Positions 45,540 to 54,784 of a stretch of 64,000 nt of DNA are shown here, one piece after another. Within the stretch, counting starts at the first letter, position 1, and the number at the start of each line of letters is the position of its first letter. The position numbers and the translations under genes are program-made. The DNA comes from Pelagibacteraceae bacterium AG-365-D07 (GTDB lineage Bacteria; Pseudomonadota; Alphaproteobacteria; Pelagibacterales; Pelagibacteraceae): positions 1-64,000 of the forward strand of contig QCGH01000005.1 of the NCBI GenBank assembly GCA_003280005.1, given 5' to 3'. A model generated the notes under the pieces. It was not told the DNA's origin. It made no database searches and saw only the letters and a program-made list of their open reading frames with translations.

Positions 45540-46200
45540 AATAATTTTAGATACAGAAACAACCGGTTTATCTGTAACACAAGGACATAGAATAGTTGAA
45601 ATAGGATGTATAGAATTAAATGACTTAATGCCTACTAAAAGAAGTTTTCACTATTACATAAATCCAGAAAGAAAAGTCTCTGATGAAGCATTTAAGGTTC
45701 ATGGTTATAGTGATGAATTTTTATCTAAACAAAAAAAATTTGATGAAATTGTTGAAGAATTTCTTGATTTTATTAAAAACAAAAGACTAGTAATTCATAA
45801 TGCAGAATTTGATTTATCCCATCTAAATAATGAATTAACTTTAATTGGTAAGAATAAAATTGATCAAGATGTTGTTGATACGCTTAAATTAGCTAGGGAA
45901 AAATTTCCAGGCTCAGATGCAAGCTTAGATGCTTTATGTAAAAAATATAATATCGATAATTCGAAAAGAGAAAAACATACTGCGATTATCGATTGTGAAC
46001 TATTATCAAAAGTATATATCAATCTTCTTGATCAAAAAGAACCAAAGCTTGAGCTCAACACAGATAGAGATTTTAAGGATGAAAAAGAAGATTTAGCTAA
46101 TTACAAATATTCAAAAAAGATTATCAAACCAACTGATCTCGAGTTAAAACTTCATAAAGATTTTTTAAAAAAAGAAATTAAAAAAAATTATTTTAATTAA
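45532..46200 (+). CDS. dnaQ: DNA polymerase III epsilon subunit (proofreading exonuclease)
   Basis: 3-prime to 5-prime exonuclease of the replicative polymerase. DEDDh motifs are visible: ILDTETTGL (4-12), HNAEFDLSHLN near 94, and HTAIIDCELLSKVY near 152. Length 222 is typical. It is the last gene of the rightward run from the candidate origin and overlaps convergent secB by 8 bases at the 3-prime end. Confidence 0.95.
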   Translation: MIEIILDTETTGLSVTQGHRIVEIGCIELNDLMPTKRSFHYYINPERKVSDEAFKVHGYSDEFLSKQKKFDEIVEEFLDFIKNKRLVIHNAEFDLSHLNNELTLIGKNKIDQDVVDTLKLAREKFPGSDASLDALCKKYNIDNSKREKHTAIIDCELLSKVYINLLDQKEPKLELNTDRDFKDEKEDLANYKYSKKIIKPTDLELKLHKDFLKKEIKKNYFN

Positions 46201-46618
46201 ACTTATCACTATACATCTTCTCAAAATCAACTTCTTTATCAAATTTTACTTCTGGGTATCCAGCTTTTTTAATTAAATCTAAAAAAATATTTTGTACTTT
46301 TGGATATATGATTTTCTGTAGGTCACAAAGTACAATTTTGCTAATTTCTTTTTTTTCTACTATACCGCTATCAATCATAATTACCGTGGCATACTTGATT
46401 TCAAAAAAAGATTTATCTTTACGATCTTGTTTATCTTGTAATATTAATTTTGTAGTTATTTCAAGAGATTTATTTTTTAGCATTAGAGATGAAATATCAA
46501 TATCTAAATTATAATTTATCAAATTTTCTCTTACGTATAACAAAGTGCTTGCACTTGGAGTTTCGACTGAAAGATCTTTAATATATTCTAATATAATTTT
46601 AAATCTTTTTTCACTCAT
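46193..46618 (-). CDS. secB: Protein-export chaperone SecB
   Basis: Tetrameric chaperone passing unfolded preproteins to SecA. The 141 residues match SecB in length and pattern: YIKDLSVETPSASTL near the N terminus (family DLSFE.P), IKYATVIMIDSG in the middle, and a C-terminal SecA-contact region that is shorter and less acidic than in enteric SecB. It lies between fxsA and dnaQ as in other Alphaproteobacteria. Likely clients include the porin and other exported proteins here. Confidence 0.88.
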   Translation of the reverse strand: MSEKRFKIILEYIKDLSVETPSASTLLYVRENLINYNLDIDISSLMLKNKSLEITTKLILQDKQDRKDKSFFEIKYATVIMIDSGIVEKKEISKIVLCDLQKIIYPKVQNIFLDLIKKAGYPEVKFDKEVDFEKMYSDKFN

Positions 46619-47018
46619 CTAGGTCTTTATACTCTCCTTCAATATAATTTTTTTCTTTGATATCACCTTTTTTTTCCTTTTTAGAAAATATTTTAAAAAT
46701 AAGTTTTCTAGTTGGAGGAAAAATAATCAAAAATCCCAAAGTATCTGTAGCAAAACCAGGTAGTATTAAAAAAATAGCACCAATCGCTATTAAAGCACCA
46801 GAAATTAATTCATAAGCAGGCATTTCATTTTTAACCATTTTTTTAAGACCATGGTTTAGCGTATTTAAGCCTTCTGCTCGAGCGTAGTAAATTCCCACGA
46901 AAGCAGTAAAAAATATAAGCAAAACAGTGTTGAAAGCTCCGACTACCGCCCCAATTTTAATAAATAAATAAATCTCTATAGCGGGAATTAATACAATTAG
47001 TAATAAAAGTGAGTTCAT
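46611..47018 (-). CDS. fxsA: FxsA-family membrane protein
   Basis: Small inner-membrane protein of 135 residues of the FxsA family. Hydrophobic segments cover about residues 1-45 and 70-105. The N-terminal LLLIVLIPAIEIYLFIKIGAVVGAFNT and the ALIAIGAIFLILPGFATDTLGF segment are characteristic. The function is poorly known; E. coli FxsA affects phage exclusion when overexpressed. It is divergent from the Tim44-like gene with 74 bases between and overlaps secB by 8 bases. Confidence 0.9.
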   Translation of the reverse strand: MNSLLLLIVLIPAIEIYLFIKIGAVVGAFNTVLLIFFTAFVGIYYARAEGLNTLNHGLKKMVKNEMPAYELISGALIAIGAIFLILPGFATDTLGFLIIFPPTRKLIFKIFSKKEKKGDIKEKNYIEGEYKDLDE

Positions 47019-47092
47019 TTGTCTTTTTTTTTTATATTTAGGTCATTGAAAAAGACCGACATAGTAAATATTATAATTATATATAAATTACA

Positions 47093-47680
47093 ATGAATTA
47101 TAGTTTTGAATACATAGACATTATTTTGCTTGCAATGATAGCGGGTTTTATTTTTCTAAGATTAAGAGGAATTTTAGGGAAAAAAACTGGCCATGAAGAA
47201 GATATGACATCAAGCTTTGCTCATGATTTTGATTTTAAAAAATCGGTAATTAGAAAAGGAGTATATGAATTTGATGAAGAGGCAAAAAAAGAATTTTTAA
47301 AAGGTGCACAAATTGCATATGAAACAATAATTACTTCATTTGCTAGTGGAAAATTGAGTGAAATTAAATCATTGTTAAATAGAGATGTATATAATTCTTT
47401 TAATGAGGCAATCAAAGAAAGATCTACAAAAGAACTTAAAAATGAAACTACGTTTATTGGTATTAACTCAGCAGAAATCAAAAACCATAATCAAAGTAAT
47501 GATCTTTTGGAAGTTAGCGTTAATTTTATTAGTGAAATAATAACTTGCATTAAAGATAAAGATAATAAAATTATTTCAGGGGATCCTCAGAAAATTAAGA
47601 AAGTAAACGATACTTGGAAATTTTCTAGAAATATAAAGTCACAAAATCCTAATTGGCAATTGATCGAGACCGAAGTTTAA
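47093..47680 (+). CDS. Tim44/TimA-domain inner-membrane-associated protein
   Basis: One N-terminal transmembrane segment (about residues 9-24, IDIILLAMIAGFIFLRL) is followed by a short linker and a Tim44-like domain (FLKGAQIAYETIITSFASG and LLNRDVYNSFNEAIKER). Alphaproteobacterial TimA is homologous to the mitochondrial import component Tim44; its bacterial role is not settled. Its location next to fxsA-secB matches other Alphaproteobacteria. Length 195 is normal. The Smr gene follows immediately. Confidence 0.85.
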   Translation: MNYSFEYIDIILLAMIAGFIFLRLRGILGKKTGHEEDMTSSFAHDFDFKKSVIRKGVYEFDEEAKKEFLKGAQIAYETIITSFASGKLSEIKSLLNRDVYNSFNEAIKERSTKELKNETTFIGINSAEIKNHNQSNDLLEVSVNFISEIITCIKDKDNKIISGDPQKIKKVNDTWKFSRNIKSQNPNWQLIETEV

Positions 47681-48094
47681 TTGAATAAAAAAATATCAGA
47701 CAAGGATAAAAAGGCTTGGGATAAATTTATAAATTCAAATGATAGGCTCCACATCAAAGACAACCCAAGTATAAGTGGTCGACCTCCGAATTTAGAAAAA
47801 TCAATTGATCTTCATGGATATACATTGTTGGATGCAAATACGGAAATAGAAAAATTTTTATTTAAATGTTATGCAAATGGTGTAACAAAAGTTAATATAA
47901 TTACCGGCAAGGGTAGTAGATCAAAAAACAAAGATGATCCGTACCAAGCAAAAGATTTAAGTATACTTAAATACTCAGTACCTAATTTTATTAATGAAAA
48001 TAAACAACTTATGAAAATAATTTTAAAGATTGATTATGATTCAGTAAGCAGCCCTTCAAAAGGAAGTTTTTTAATTTATTTAAAAAAAAAATGA
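47681..48094 (+). CDS. Smr-domain protein
   Basis: The 137-residue protein has a C-terminal Smr (small MutS-related) domain with the motifs SIDLHGYTLLDA near 46-57 and ITGKGSRSKN near 87-96, where the nuclease-associated DLHG and TGxG elements are intact. Such stand-alone Smr proteins are putative endonucleases acting on DNA or mRNA; the substrate here is unknown. It begins with TTG directly after the Tim44-like stop, and overlaps the next gene as ATGA. Confidence 0.85.
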   Translation: MNKKISDKDKKAWDKFINSNDRLHIKDNPSISGRPPNLEKSIDLHGYTLLDANTEIEKFLFKCYANGVTKVNIITGKGSRSKNKDDPYQAKDLSILKYSVPNFINENKQLMKIILKIDYDSVSSPSKGSFLIYLKKK

Positions 48095-48648
48095 TTAAAG
48101 AAAAGTTATTTAAAGTTAGAGCTAAAGCAAGAATAAGAAAAAGCAAAGAAGAAATAAACAAAAATATAAAAAACTTTTTTGCTTGGATTAAAGGAGCAGA
48201 AATAATTGAACTAAAAGAGTGTGATACAAATAAGGACCCGGTAAGACCAGAATTAGATAACGAATTTAGAACGAGTTATGGGAGAAAAATTTATGGAGTT
48301 AAATATAAAAATGAAATTCATGCTGTCATGTGTTTTGCTTTTACAAATAAAATTCCAAAATCAGTTCATGAACTAGATCTCTTTAGCAGAGATGCTTTTT
48401 TACAAAGTGCCACCAGAGATCAAAATGTTGGAAAAATAGCAATTGCCTACACAGTTTGGTCTAACAAAAGAGGTGGAGGAAAGTTAATTGTTAAAGAAGT
48501 ATTTAAGATGATTAAAAAATCTAATCATTTAAATCGACTAGTTACGCTTTCACCGTTGACTGAAATGGCAAGAAATTTTCATTTAAAAAACGGAGCTGAA
48601 GAAGTCTCAGTTAATGAGGAGACTCAAAATTTTGAATATAAGTTATAA
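48091..48648 (+). CDS. GNAT-like protein of unknown substrate
   Basis: I do not recognise a named family. The C-terminal half (about residues 100-185) resembles a GNAT acetyltransferase fold: [21 protein letters not shown] would supply the acetyl-CoA pyrophosphate loop, and [14 protein letters not shown] is a typical closing strand/helix. The N-terminal third is basic, with [15 protein letters not shown]. The 185-residue protein is co-translated with the Smr gene through an ATGA overlap and ends overlapping convergent hslU by 6 bases. Confidence 0.55.
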   Translation: MIKEKLFKVRAKARIRKSKEEINKNIKNFFAWIKGAEIIELKECDTNKDPVRPELDNEFRTSYGRKIYGVKYKNEIHAVMCFAFTNKIPKSVHELDLFSRDAFLQSATRDQNVGKIAIAYTVWSNKRGGGKLIVKEVFKMIKKSNHLNRLVTLSPLTEMARNFHLKNGAEEVSVNEETQNFEYKL

Positions 48649-50010
48649 AATAAACTTTGACAAATCGGTATCTTTTACAAGTTCACCGATATGTTTTTTT
48701 ATATATCCAGAGTCTACTGTAACAGTTTCACCCGATTTATCTGATGCAGTAAAACTAATTTCATCTAATATTCTTTCAATAATAGTATGAAGTCTTCTTG
48801 CACCTATATTTTCAACGGTGTTATTTACTTCACTTGCAATACTTGCAATAAGATCAATACCATCATCAGTAAATTCAAGTTCTACATTCTCAGTTTTAAG
48901 TAGGGCTTTATATTGCTTAATTAAACTATTGTCTGGCTCTTTAAGTATTCTTTTGAAGTCATCAGTATTTAATGCATCTAATTCAACCCTGATCGGTAAT
49001 CTTCCTTGTAGTTCAGGAAGAAGATCAGAGGGTTTGGCTAACTGAAAGGCTCCAGATGCAATAAATAAAATGTGATCTGTTTTGATAGGACCATATTTTG
49101 TATTAACCGTCGTTCCTTCGATTAAAGGAAGAAGGTCTCTTTGAACACCTTCTCTAGATACATCGCCACCCACTCTGTCAGTTCTTGCCGAAATTTTATC
49201 TATTTCATCAAGAAAAACTATTCCATTATTTTCAGTTGAGTGTTTTGCAGATTTTACAATTTTATCCTCTTCTATTAGTTTATCAGATTCTTCATTTATA
49301 AGAATTTCATGGGACTCTTTAACTGACATTTTCTTCTTTTTTGGTTTTTGACCAAGCGATTTACCCAAAGCATCTGAAATGTTTATCATTCCAATATTTG
49401 CGCCTGGCATTCCAGGAATTTCAAAAGATGGCGTTTGACCACTCTCACTAACTGCTATTTCGATTTCATTATCATCTAAATCACCACTTCTTAATCTTTT
49501 TCTAAAACTTTCTCTTGTAGCAACACTTGCATTATTACCAACCAATGCATCTAATACTCTTTCTTCGGCTAATTTTTGAGCTTTAGCATGTACTTCTTTT
49601 CTTTTTTTTGATCTTTCCATTGCTATAGCAATTTCAATTAAATCTCTTATTATCTGTTCCACATCTCTTCCAACATATCCAACTTCAGTAAATCTTGTTG
49701 CTTCAACTTTTACAAATGGCGCCTCAGCTAATTTAGATAGTCTTCTTGATATTTCTGTCTTACCAACTCCAGTTGGTCCCATCATAAGTATATTTTTAGG
49801 AAGAACCTCGTCTTTCATCTCACCTTCAATTGCCTGTCTTCTCCATCTATTTCTTAAAGCAATAGCTACAGCTCTTTTAGCTTTATCTTGTCCAACCACA
49901 AATCTATCCAATTCAGATACAATTTCTCTTGGAGATAATGAATCTGAAAGTGTATTAATTTTTTCCTTCTTATCTTTTGGTCTCAATGTTGTTACGTTTG
50001 ATTTATCCAT
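48643..50010 (-). CDS. hslU: HslU ATPase of the HslUV protease
   Basis: AAA+ unfoldase for the HslV peptidase. The N-terminal segment [21 protein letters not shown], Walker [15 protein letters not shown] near 64-77, and pore-loop [11 protein letters not shown] near 90 are present, with a long I-domain (about 110-225). Walker B is [12 protein letters not shown] near 259. The C terminus ends DTDLSKFIL, whose last residues dock into HslV. Length 455 is normal. It overlaps hslV by 1 base (TAATG). Confidence 0.97.
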   Translation of the reverse strand: MDKSNVTTLRPKDKKEKINTLSDSLSPREIVSELDRFVVGQDKAKRAVAIALRNRWRRQAIEGEMKDEVLPKNILMMGPTGVGKTEISRRLSKLAEAPFVKVEATRFTEVGYVGRDVEQIIRDLIEIAIAMERSKKRKEVHAKAQKLAEERVLDALVGNNASVATRESFRKRLRSGDLDDNEIEIAVSESGQTPSFEIPGMPGANIGMINISDALGKSLGQKPKKKKMSVKESHEILINEESDKLIEEDKIVKSAKHSTENNGIVFLDEIDKISARTDRVGGDVSREGVQRDLLPLIEGTTVNTKYGPIKTDHILFIASGAFQLAKPSDLLPELQGRLPIRVELDALNTDDFKRILKEPDNSLIKQYKALLKTENVELEFTDDGIDLIASIASEVNNTVENIGARRLHTIIERILDEISFTASDKSGETVTVDSGYIKKHIGELVKDTDLSKFIL

Positions 50011-50525
50011 TATATTTTTTCTATTGAAATATTGTTATTTGTAAAAACACAAATCTCTGCTGCAGTTTCAACAGCTTTTTTTGCTATTTCTTCAGCTGAC
50101 ATATTAGTGCCCATCAGCACTTTAGCGGCAGCTAAAGCGTAGTTTCCTCCAGACCCAATTCCAATCACATCCCCTTCTGGTTCTAACACGTCACCAGTGC
50201 CAGAAATTATAAAACTTTTTTCTTTATCAGCTACAGCCATTAAAGCCTCTAATCTTCTTAAATATTTATCTGTTCGCCAATCTTTTGCTAATTCAACAGC
50301 TGCTCTTGCAAGGTTACCAGCATGTTTTTCTAATTTAGATTCTAATCTTTCAAATAATGTTAAAGCATCTGCGGTAGAACCTGCAAATCCTGCAATCACA
50401 TTTCTTTTCTCAATTTTTCTAACTTTATTTGCGGTTTTCTTAATTACTGTATTTCCCATACTAACCTGGCCATCACTAGCTACCACTACTTGGTCTTTTT
50501 TTCTTACTAATGCTATTGTTGTCAT
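50010..50525 (-). CDS. hslV: HslV peptidase of the HslUV protease
   Basis: Proteasome-like threonine peptidase. The mature N terminus [21 protein letters not shown] follows the initiating methionine, giving the catalytic threonine at residue 2. It has conserved [22 protein letters not shown] and the calcium/sodium-binding region [11 protein letters not shown] near 128. Length 171 is normal. It is divergent from hisB across a 91-base gap, with hslU downstream in the same operon. Confidence 0.97.
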   Translation of the reverse strand: MTTIALVRKKDQVVVASDGQVSMGNTVIKKTANKVRKIEKRNVIAGFAGSTADALTLFERLESKLEKHAGNLARAAVELAKDWRTDKYLRRLEALMAVADKEKSFIISGTGDVLEPEGDVIGIGSGGNYALAAAKVLMGTNMSAEEIAKKAVETAAEICVFTNNNISIEKI

Positions 50526-50616
50526 GACTCTTAGGTGGATACTAATTTTTATAGTTCAAGTGCCAAATCAGAAATATTGATATCCTTAAATAATCTATAT
50601 ATACGTATATTTTATA
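50526..50616. promoter_or_regulatory. Divergent promoter region hslV / hisB
   Basis: A 91-base gap serving two divergent operons. It contains a 12-bp palindrome ATATACGTATAT at 50599-50610, ending 7 bases before the hisB ATG. No consensus heat-shock box that I would defend was found on the hslV side. Confidence 0.45.
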
Positions 50617-51207
50617 ATGAAACGTGAAGCTAAAATTAGTCGAAAAACAAAAGAGACATCAATTAGCGTTGAAGTTAATATTGATGGAAAAGGTAAATAT
50701 AAAATTGACACAGGCATAGGATTTTTAAATCACATGCTCGAGCAATTATCCAAGCACTCTTTGATCGATTTAAACGTTAAGGCTAAAGGTGATACACACA
50801 TTGATCTGCATCACACTACCGAGGATGTAGGTATTGCTATTGGTGAGTGTATTAAAAAAGCATCTAACAAATTTAAAGGGATTAAAAGATATGCGCATGC
50901 CATGATTCCAATGGATGAAACTCTTTCAAGAGTCGCCATAGATGTATCAAATAGACCCTACTTAATTTGGAAAGTAAAATTAAAAGTTGAGAAGTTGGGA
51001 GAGATGGATACTGAATTATTTAAAGAATGGTTTCAGGCATTTTCTCAGTCAGCTGGTGTTACACTGCATATGGAGAATATATATGGAGATAACAGTCACC
51101 ATATAATTGAGTCATGCTTTAAAGGTTTGGCTAGAACTTTAAGAAGCGCTTTAGAAATAGATCCAAGAACAAAAAACGTTATACCATCTACTAAAGGCTC
51201 ATTATAA
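50617..51207 (+). CDS. hisB: Imidazoleglycerol-phosphate dehydratase
   Basis: Manganese enzyme of histidine biosynthesis. Monofunctional, 196 residues (no phosphatase domain). Metal-binding motifs are [13 protein letters not shown] near 36-48, [14 protein letters not shown] near 68-81, and [10 protein letters not shown] near 165. It is the first gene of a compact hisB-hisH-(small ORF)-hisA-hisF-hisE operon; hisG, hisD, hisC and hisI must be elsewhere. Confidence 0.97.
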   Translation: MKREAKISRKTKETSISVEVNIDGKGKYKIDTGIGFLNHMLEQLSKHSLIDLNVKAKGDTHIDLHHTTEDVGIAIGECIKKASNKFKGIKRYAHAMIPMDETLSRVAIDVSNRPYLIWKVKLKVEKLGEMDTELFKEWFQAFSQSAGVTLHMENIYGDNSHHIIESCFKGLARTLRSALEIDPRTKNVIPSTKGSL

Positions 51208-51213
51208 ATTTTA

Positions 51214-51840
51214 ATGAATATTACAATTGTCGACTATAAATCGGGCAACATAAGCTCTGTTATTAACTCGTTTAACGAGGTTGCTAAAGATAAAGTAAAA
51301 ATAGAAGTCACTTCAGACATTAATAAAATCAAATCGAGCGATAAAGTTGTTTTACCTGGACAAGGTTCGTTCAAAAGTTGTGTTGATGGACTTAAAAATA
51401 TCAGTGGCTTAATTGATGCTCTAAATGAATTTGCAATTAATAATAAAAAACCTCTTCTTGGAATTTGTGTTGGGTTACAAATGTTTGCAGATATTGGTTA
51501 TGAAGAAACAGAAACAAAAGGCTTAGGTTGGATTTCGGGGAAAGTTTCAAAAATTGATAATCAAAATGGAAAATATAAACTTCCTCACATAGGTTGGAAT
51601 CAGATTAATATTGTTAAAGAAAGTACGATCTTTAAAAATATAGAAAATAATTCTCACATGTATTTTGTGCATAGTTATGAATTTATACCGAATGATAAAA
51701 ATGTTATTTCAGCAACTACTGATTATTCATCAAATATAGTTTGTGCAGTAGAGAAAGAAAATATATTTGGAACACAGTTTCATCCAGAGAAGAGTGATAA
51801 TATAGGACTTAAAATAATTGATAATTTTATAAGTTTATAA
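51214..51840 (+). CDS. hisH: Imidazole glycerol phosphate synthase, glutaminase subunit
   Basis: Class I glutamine amidotransferase feeding ammonia to HisF. N-terminal VDYKSGNISSV is typical. The nucleophile is C85 in LLGICVGLQMF, and the C-terminal histidine-glutamate pair lies in FGTQFHPEKSD near 187-197. Length 208 is normal. It is 6 bases after hisB and followed after 1 base by a small ORF. Confidence 0.97.
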   Translation: MNITIVDYKSGNISSVINSFNEVAKDKVKIEVTSDINKIKSSDKVVLPGQGSFKSCVDGLKNISGLIDALNEFAINNKKPLLGICVGLQMFADIGYEETETKGLGWISGKVSKIDNQNGKYKLPHIGWNQINIVKESTIFKNIENNSHMYFVHSYEFIPNDKNVISATTDYSSNIVCAVEKENIFGTQFHPEKSDNIGLKIIDNFISL

Positions 51841-51841
51841 A

Positions 51842-52036
51842 ATGATTTGTATTAAAACTGAAATACCAGAAGAATTAAACAAAATTGATGACGAGTTAAA
51901 AGCCATATATCACAGCAGTGATACAGTTTGTTTCTACATATTTAAAACAAGAGAGCTTCGAAATGAATTTCTAGAAAAAACAAAAGGTATGAATAAAAAA
52001 CAAAGAGAGCAAATATATCAAGAATACACAAAATGA
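51842..52036 (+). CDS. Small protein of unknown function inside the his operon
   Basis: A 64-residue acidic-basic protein between hisH and hisA. I do not recognise a family. It starts 1 base after hisH and its stop overlaps the hisA ATG by 4 bases, so it is positioned to be co-translated. The sequence has no hydrophobic segment or lipobox. It contains YHSSDTVCFYIFKTRELRNE and a helical C-terminal part, [17 protein letters not shown]. It could be a small stabilising or regulatory partner of the his enzymes or an unrelated streamlined insertion. Confidence 0.68.
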   Translation: MICIKTEIPEELNKIDDELKAIYHSSDTVCFYIFKTRELRNEFLEKTKGMNKKQREQIYQEYTK

Positions 52037-52752
52037 AAATTTTTCCAGCCATAGATATTAAAGATAAAAAATGTATAAGATTAGTCAAAGGAGACTTTGA
52101 TAGCAAAACAGAGTACGACATATCACCTGTTGAACAAGCTGGTAAATATAAAGATCATGGTTTCAAAAATTTACACGTTGTTGACTTAGATGGTGCGTTA
52201 ACAGGAGAAACAGTAAATTTAGATATTATTAAAATTATTGTTAGTAAATTCGATCTTAAAGTTGAGGTTGGTGGAGGTATAAGAAACTTTGAAAGCATAC
52301 AAAAATATATTGATGCAGGAGTTGAAAAAGTTATTTTAGGGAGTGCCGCAATAAAAGATAAAAATTTTCTGAAAGAGTCATGTCAAAAATTTCCAAACAA
52401 AATTGCTTTAGGTTTGGATGCTAAAGATGGATATTTATCAATATCTGGATGGAAAGAAAATTCTAATCAATTAACTTTAGATTATTTAAAAGAAGTTAAT
52501 GATTATGGTGTTAGTAGATTAATTTATACAGATATAAACAGAGATGGCATGAAACAAAGTCCTAATTTTGAAGAAACTCGGAAAGTAGCAGAAAATTCTA
52601 GTTGTCCAGTTGTTATATCAGGTGGTGTCTCATCAATTGATGATATTAAAAGATCAAAGAGTTACAAGAATATTGAAGGTATAATAGTTGGAAAAGCAAT
52701 TTACGATGGTGACATTAATTTAGAGGAATTGGTTAAAGAAATAGATGCTTAA
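52033..52752 (+). CDS. hisA: ProFAR isomerase
   Basis: Phosphoribosyl isomerase, a TIM barrel. The catalytic aspartate D8 lies in [18 protein letters not shown] (family PAIDLxxGxxVRLxxGD). [13 protein letters not shown] near 76-88 and the C-terminal [11 protein letters not shown] phosphate site are also present. Length 239 is normal. It overlaps the small ORF by 4 bases and hisF by 8. Confidence 0.97.
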   Translation: MKIFPAIDIKDKKCIRLVKGDFDSKTEYDISPVEQAGKYKDHGFKNLHVVDLDGALTGETVNLDIIKIIVSKFDLKVEVGGGIRNFESIQKYIDAGVEKVILGSAAIKDKNFLKESCQKFPNKIALGLDAKDGYLSISGWKENSNQLTLDYLKEVNDYGVSRLIYTDINRDGMKQSPNFEETRKVAENSSCPVVISGGVSSIDDIKRSKSYKNIEGIIVGKAIYDGDINLEELVKEIDA

Positions 52753-53497
52753 AAATAGAATAATACCCTGCCTAGATGTTAAAAATGGTCGTGTTGTAAA
52801 AGGAATTAACTTTGTCGATCTAAAAGATGCAGGTGATCCTGTTGAGCAAGCAAAAATCTACAGTGATGGAGGTGCAGATGAGATTTGTTTTTTAGATATC
52901 ACAGCATCCAACGAAAATAGAGAAACTATTTATGAAGTTATAGAGAAAACTTCAAAAAAATGTTTTGTTCCCCTTACAGTTGGAGGAGGTGTGCGCAGCA
53001 TTGAAGACATAAACAAGTTGTTAAACTGTGGAGCAGATAAAGTTTCAATAAACACAGCAGCAGTTCAAAACCCAGAGGTAGTTATTGAAAGTTCCAAAAA
53101 ATTTGGGTCCCAGTGTATTGTTGTGGCTATAGATGCAAAGAAAAACGGAGATATTTGGGAAATATTTACTCATGGTGGAAGAAATAAAACAGGAATTAAT
53201 GCATTAGAATTTGCAAAAAAAATGGAAAAAAATGGGGCAGGAGAATTACTTGTTACTTCAATGGATAAAGATGGGACTCAGTCTGGTTATGATATTGAAC
53301 TTATGAAAAACATATCTTCATCAGTAAATATTCCAGTAATAGCTTCTGGTGGGGTTGGCACTTTAGATCATTTAGTTGATGGAATTAAATCAGGAGCGAA
53401 CGCAGTGCTTGCGGCATCTATTTTCCACTATGGAACTTTTTCTATAGAAGAAGCAAAGCAATATTTGGCATCCAAAGATATACCTGTTAGAATTTAA
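52745..53497 (+). CDS. hisF: Imidazole glycerol phosphate synthase, cyclase subunit
   Basis: TIM-barrel cyclase that pairs with HisH. The start [19 protein letters not shown] holds the catalytic D11; the second catalytic aspartate is near 130 in VVAIDAKK. Phosphate-binding [10 protein letters not shown] and a C-terminal [11 protein letters not shown] are present. Length 250 is normal. It ends 1 base before hisE. Confidence 0.97.
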   Translation: MLKNRIIPCLDVKNGRVVKGINFVDLKDAGDPVEQAKIYSDGGADEICFLDITASNENRETIYEVIEKTSKKCFVPLTVGGGVRSIEDINKLLNCGADKVSINTAAVQNPEVVIESSKKFGSQCIVVAIDAKKNGDIWEIFTHGGRNKTGINALEFAKKMEKNGAGELLVTSMDKDGTQSGYDIELMKNISSSVNIPVIASGGVGTLDHLVDGIKSGANAVLAASIFHYGTFSIEEAKQYLASKDIPVRI

Positions 53498-53498
53498 A

Positions 53499-53771
53499 AT
53501 GTTAAAAATATTAGAAGATTTAATTTTATTAGCTAGAGAAAGAAAAAATAATCCTATTTCTGGATCTTACACTAATAAGTTATTAGACGATAAATCTTTG
53601 GCAAAAGAAAAAGTACTCGAAGAAGTTGGAGAACTTATTGAGGCTGTAGAGAAAGATACTAATAAAATTCATGAAGCGGCAGATGTAATGTATCATTTGA
53701 TTGTTTATCTGGAGGCTAATGGAATAAAAGTTGAAGAAATAATGACTGAATTATCAAGTAGAAAAAAATAA
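53499..53771 (+). CDS. hisE: Phosphoribosyl-ATP pyrophosphatase
   Basis: Second step of histidine biosynthesis, a MazG-like all-helical pyrophosphatase. The 90 residues contain KVLEEVGELIEAV and HEAADVMYHLIVYLEANG, the E-E-x-x-E/D metal-binding helices. It is stand-alone, not fused to HisI. It is the last gene of the operon; a weak hairpin follows within 25 bases. Confidence 0.94.
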   Translation: MLKILEDLILLARERKNNPISGSYTNKLLDDKSLAKEKVLEEVGELIEAVEKDTNKIHEAADVMYHLIVYLEANGIKVEEIMTELSSRKK

Positions 53772-53783
53772 TACCTACAAAAT

Positions 53784-53808
53784 ATACTTATAAAAAAGAT
53801 AAGTATTT
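53784..53808 (+). terminator. Weak hairpin after hisE
   Basis: ATACTTAT (53784-53791) and ATAAGTAT (53799-53806) form an 8-bp stem with a 7-base loop, followed only by TT then mixed A/T. The stem is mostly A/T, so termination would be poor; Rho dependence is an alternative. Confidence 0.3.
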
Positions 53809-53843
53809 AATAATTTCAATTAAATATATACTTCCTAAAAAAA

Positions 53844-54782
53844 ATGAGCCATAAGTTTTATAAACCTGCAAGATCAAGACTGCAAAGAAGTGAATTGGCA
53901 GTTCCAGGCTCATCGCCAAAGATGTTTGAGAAAGCTTTAAATTCGGAAGCGGATTATATTTTTTTAGATTTAGAAGATGCGGTTTCTCCAAATGATAAGG
54001 TTCCGGCGCGTGCAAATGTAATTAAAGCGCTTAATGAAATAAACTGGAGAGAAAAAGGAAAAACAATTTCTGTAAGAATAAACAGTCTTGATACACACTA
54101 TATGTACAGTGATTTAGTAGAAATTGTTGAGCAAGCGGGAGAGAATGTTGATACAATATTAGTACCAAAGGCTGGTACTGAAAGTGATGTATACATGGTT
54201 GATTGTATGCTTACTCAAATTGAAACGAATAAAAAATTAAAAAACAAAATTGGTATTGAGTGTTTAATTGAAACTGCTCTTGGAATGTCAAATATCAAAG
54301 AAATTGCAAAATCGAGCGAAAGATTAGAGGCGCTCCATTTTGGTGTTGCAGATTATGCTGCAAGTTTAAGAGCAAGAACTGTTGTGATAGGGGGATTGAA
54401 TCCTGATTATCCTGGTGATCAATGGCATCATGGACTGTCAGAATTGGTAATGACATGCAGAGCTTATGGACTTAGAGCTATCGATGGCCCCTTTGGAGAT
54501 TTCAATGATCCAGATGCGTACATTGCTGCAGCAAAAAGAGGAGCCGCAATTGGTATTGAAGGCAAATGGGCAATACATCCATCTCAAATAGAACTAGCAA
54601 ATAAAGTTTTTTCACCACCAGATACAGAAGTAAATAAAGCAAAAAGAATTTTAGAGGAATTAGATAAAGCTGCAAAAGAAGGCAAAGGAGCAGCACAATT
54701 AGATGGAAGAATGATTGATGCGGCATCAGCTAGAATGGCTGAAAATATTGTAAATATTGATAAATTAATAAATAAAAAATAA
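53844..54782 (+). CDS. mcl: CitE/HpcH-family malyl-CoA lyase
   Basis: Predicted to cleave L-malyl-CoA to acetyl-CoA and glyoxylate. The 312-residue TIM-barrel protein has RSELAVPGSSPKMFEKAL near 14-31 and YIFLDLEDAVSP near 38-49 (metal-binding glutamate/aspartate). ECLIETALGMSNI, HFGVADYAASL and DGPFGDF (near 218) follow, then KWAIHPSQIELAN near 243. Immediately downstream are the two subunits of a malate-CoA ligase-like enzyme, which favours malyl-CoA over citramalyl-CoA as substrate. Start: ATG preceded by an A-run; no clear ribosome-binding site. Confidence 0.85.
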   Translation: MSHKFYKPARSRLQRSELAVPGSSPKMFEKALNSEADYIFLDLEDAVSPNDKVPARANVIKALNEINWREKGKTISVRINSLDTHYMYSDLVEIVEQAGENVDTILVPKAGTESDVYMVDCMLTQIETNKKLKNKIGIECLIETALGMSNIKEIAKSSERLEALHFGVADYAASLRARTVVIGGLNPDYPGDQWHHGLSELVMTCRAYGLRAIDGPFGDFNDPDAYIAAAKRGAAIGIEGKWAIHPSQIELANKVFSPPDTEVNKAKRILEELDKAAKEGKGAAQLDGRMIDAASARMAENIVNIDKLINKK

Positions 54783-54784
54783 TT

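Noticed and set aside
53772-53843. Glycine-type riboswitch before the malyl-CoA module
   Set aside because: The gap is only 72 bases, A/T-only in most of its length, and shows no conserved riboswitch core.
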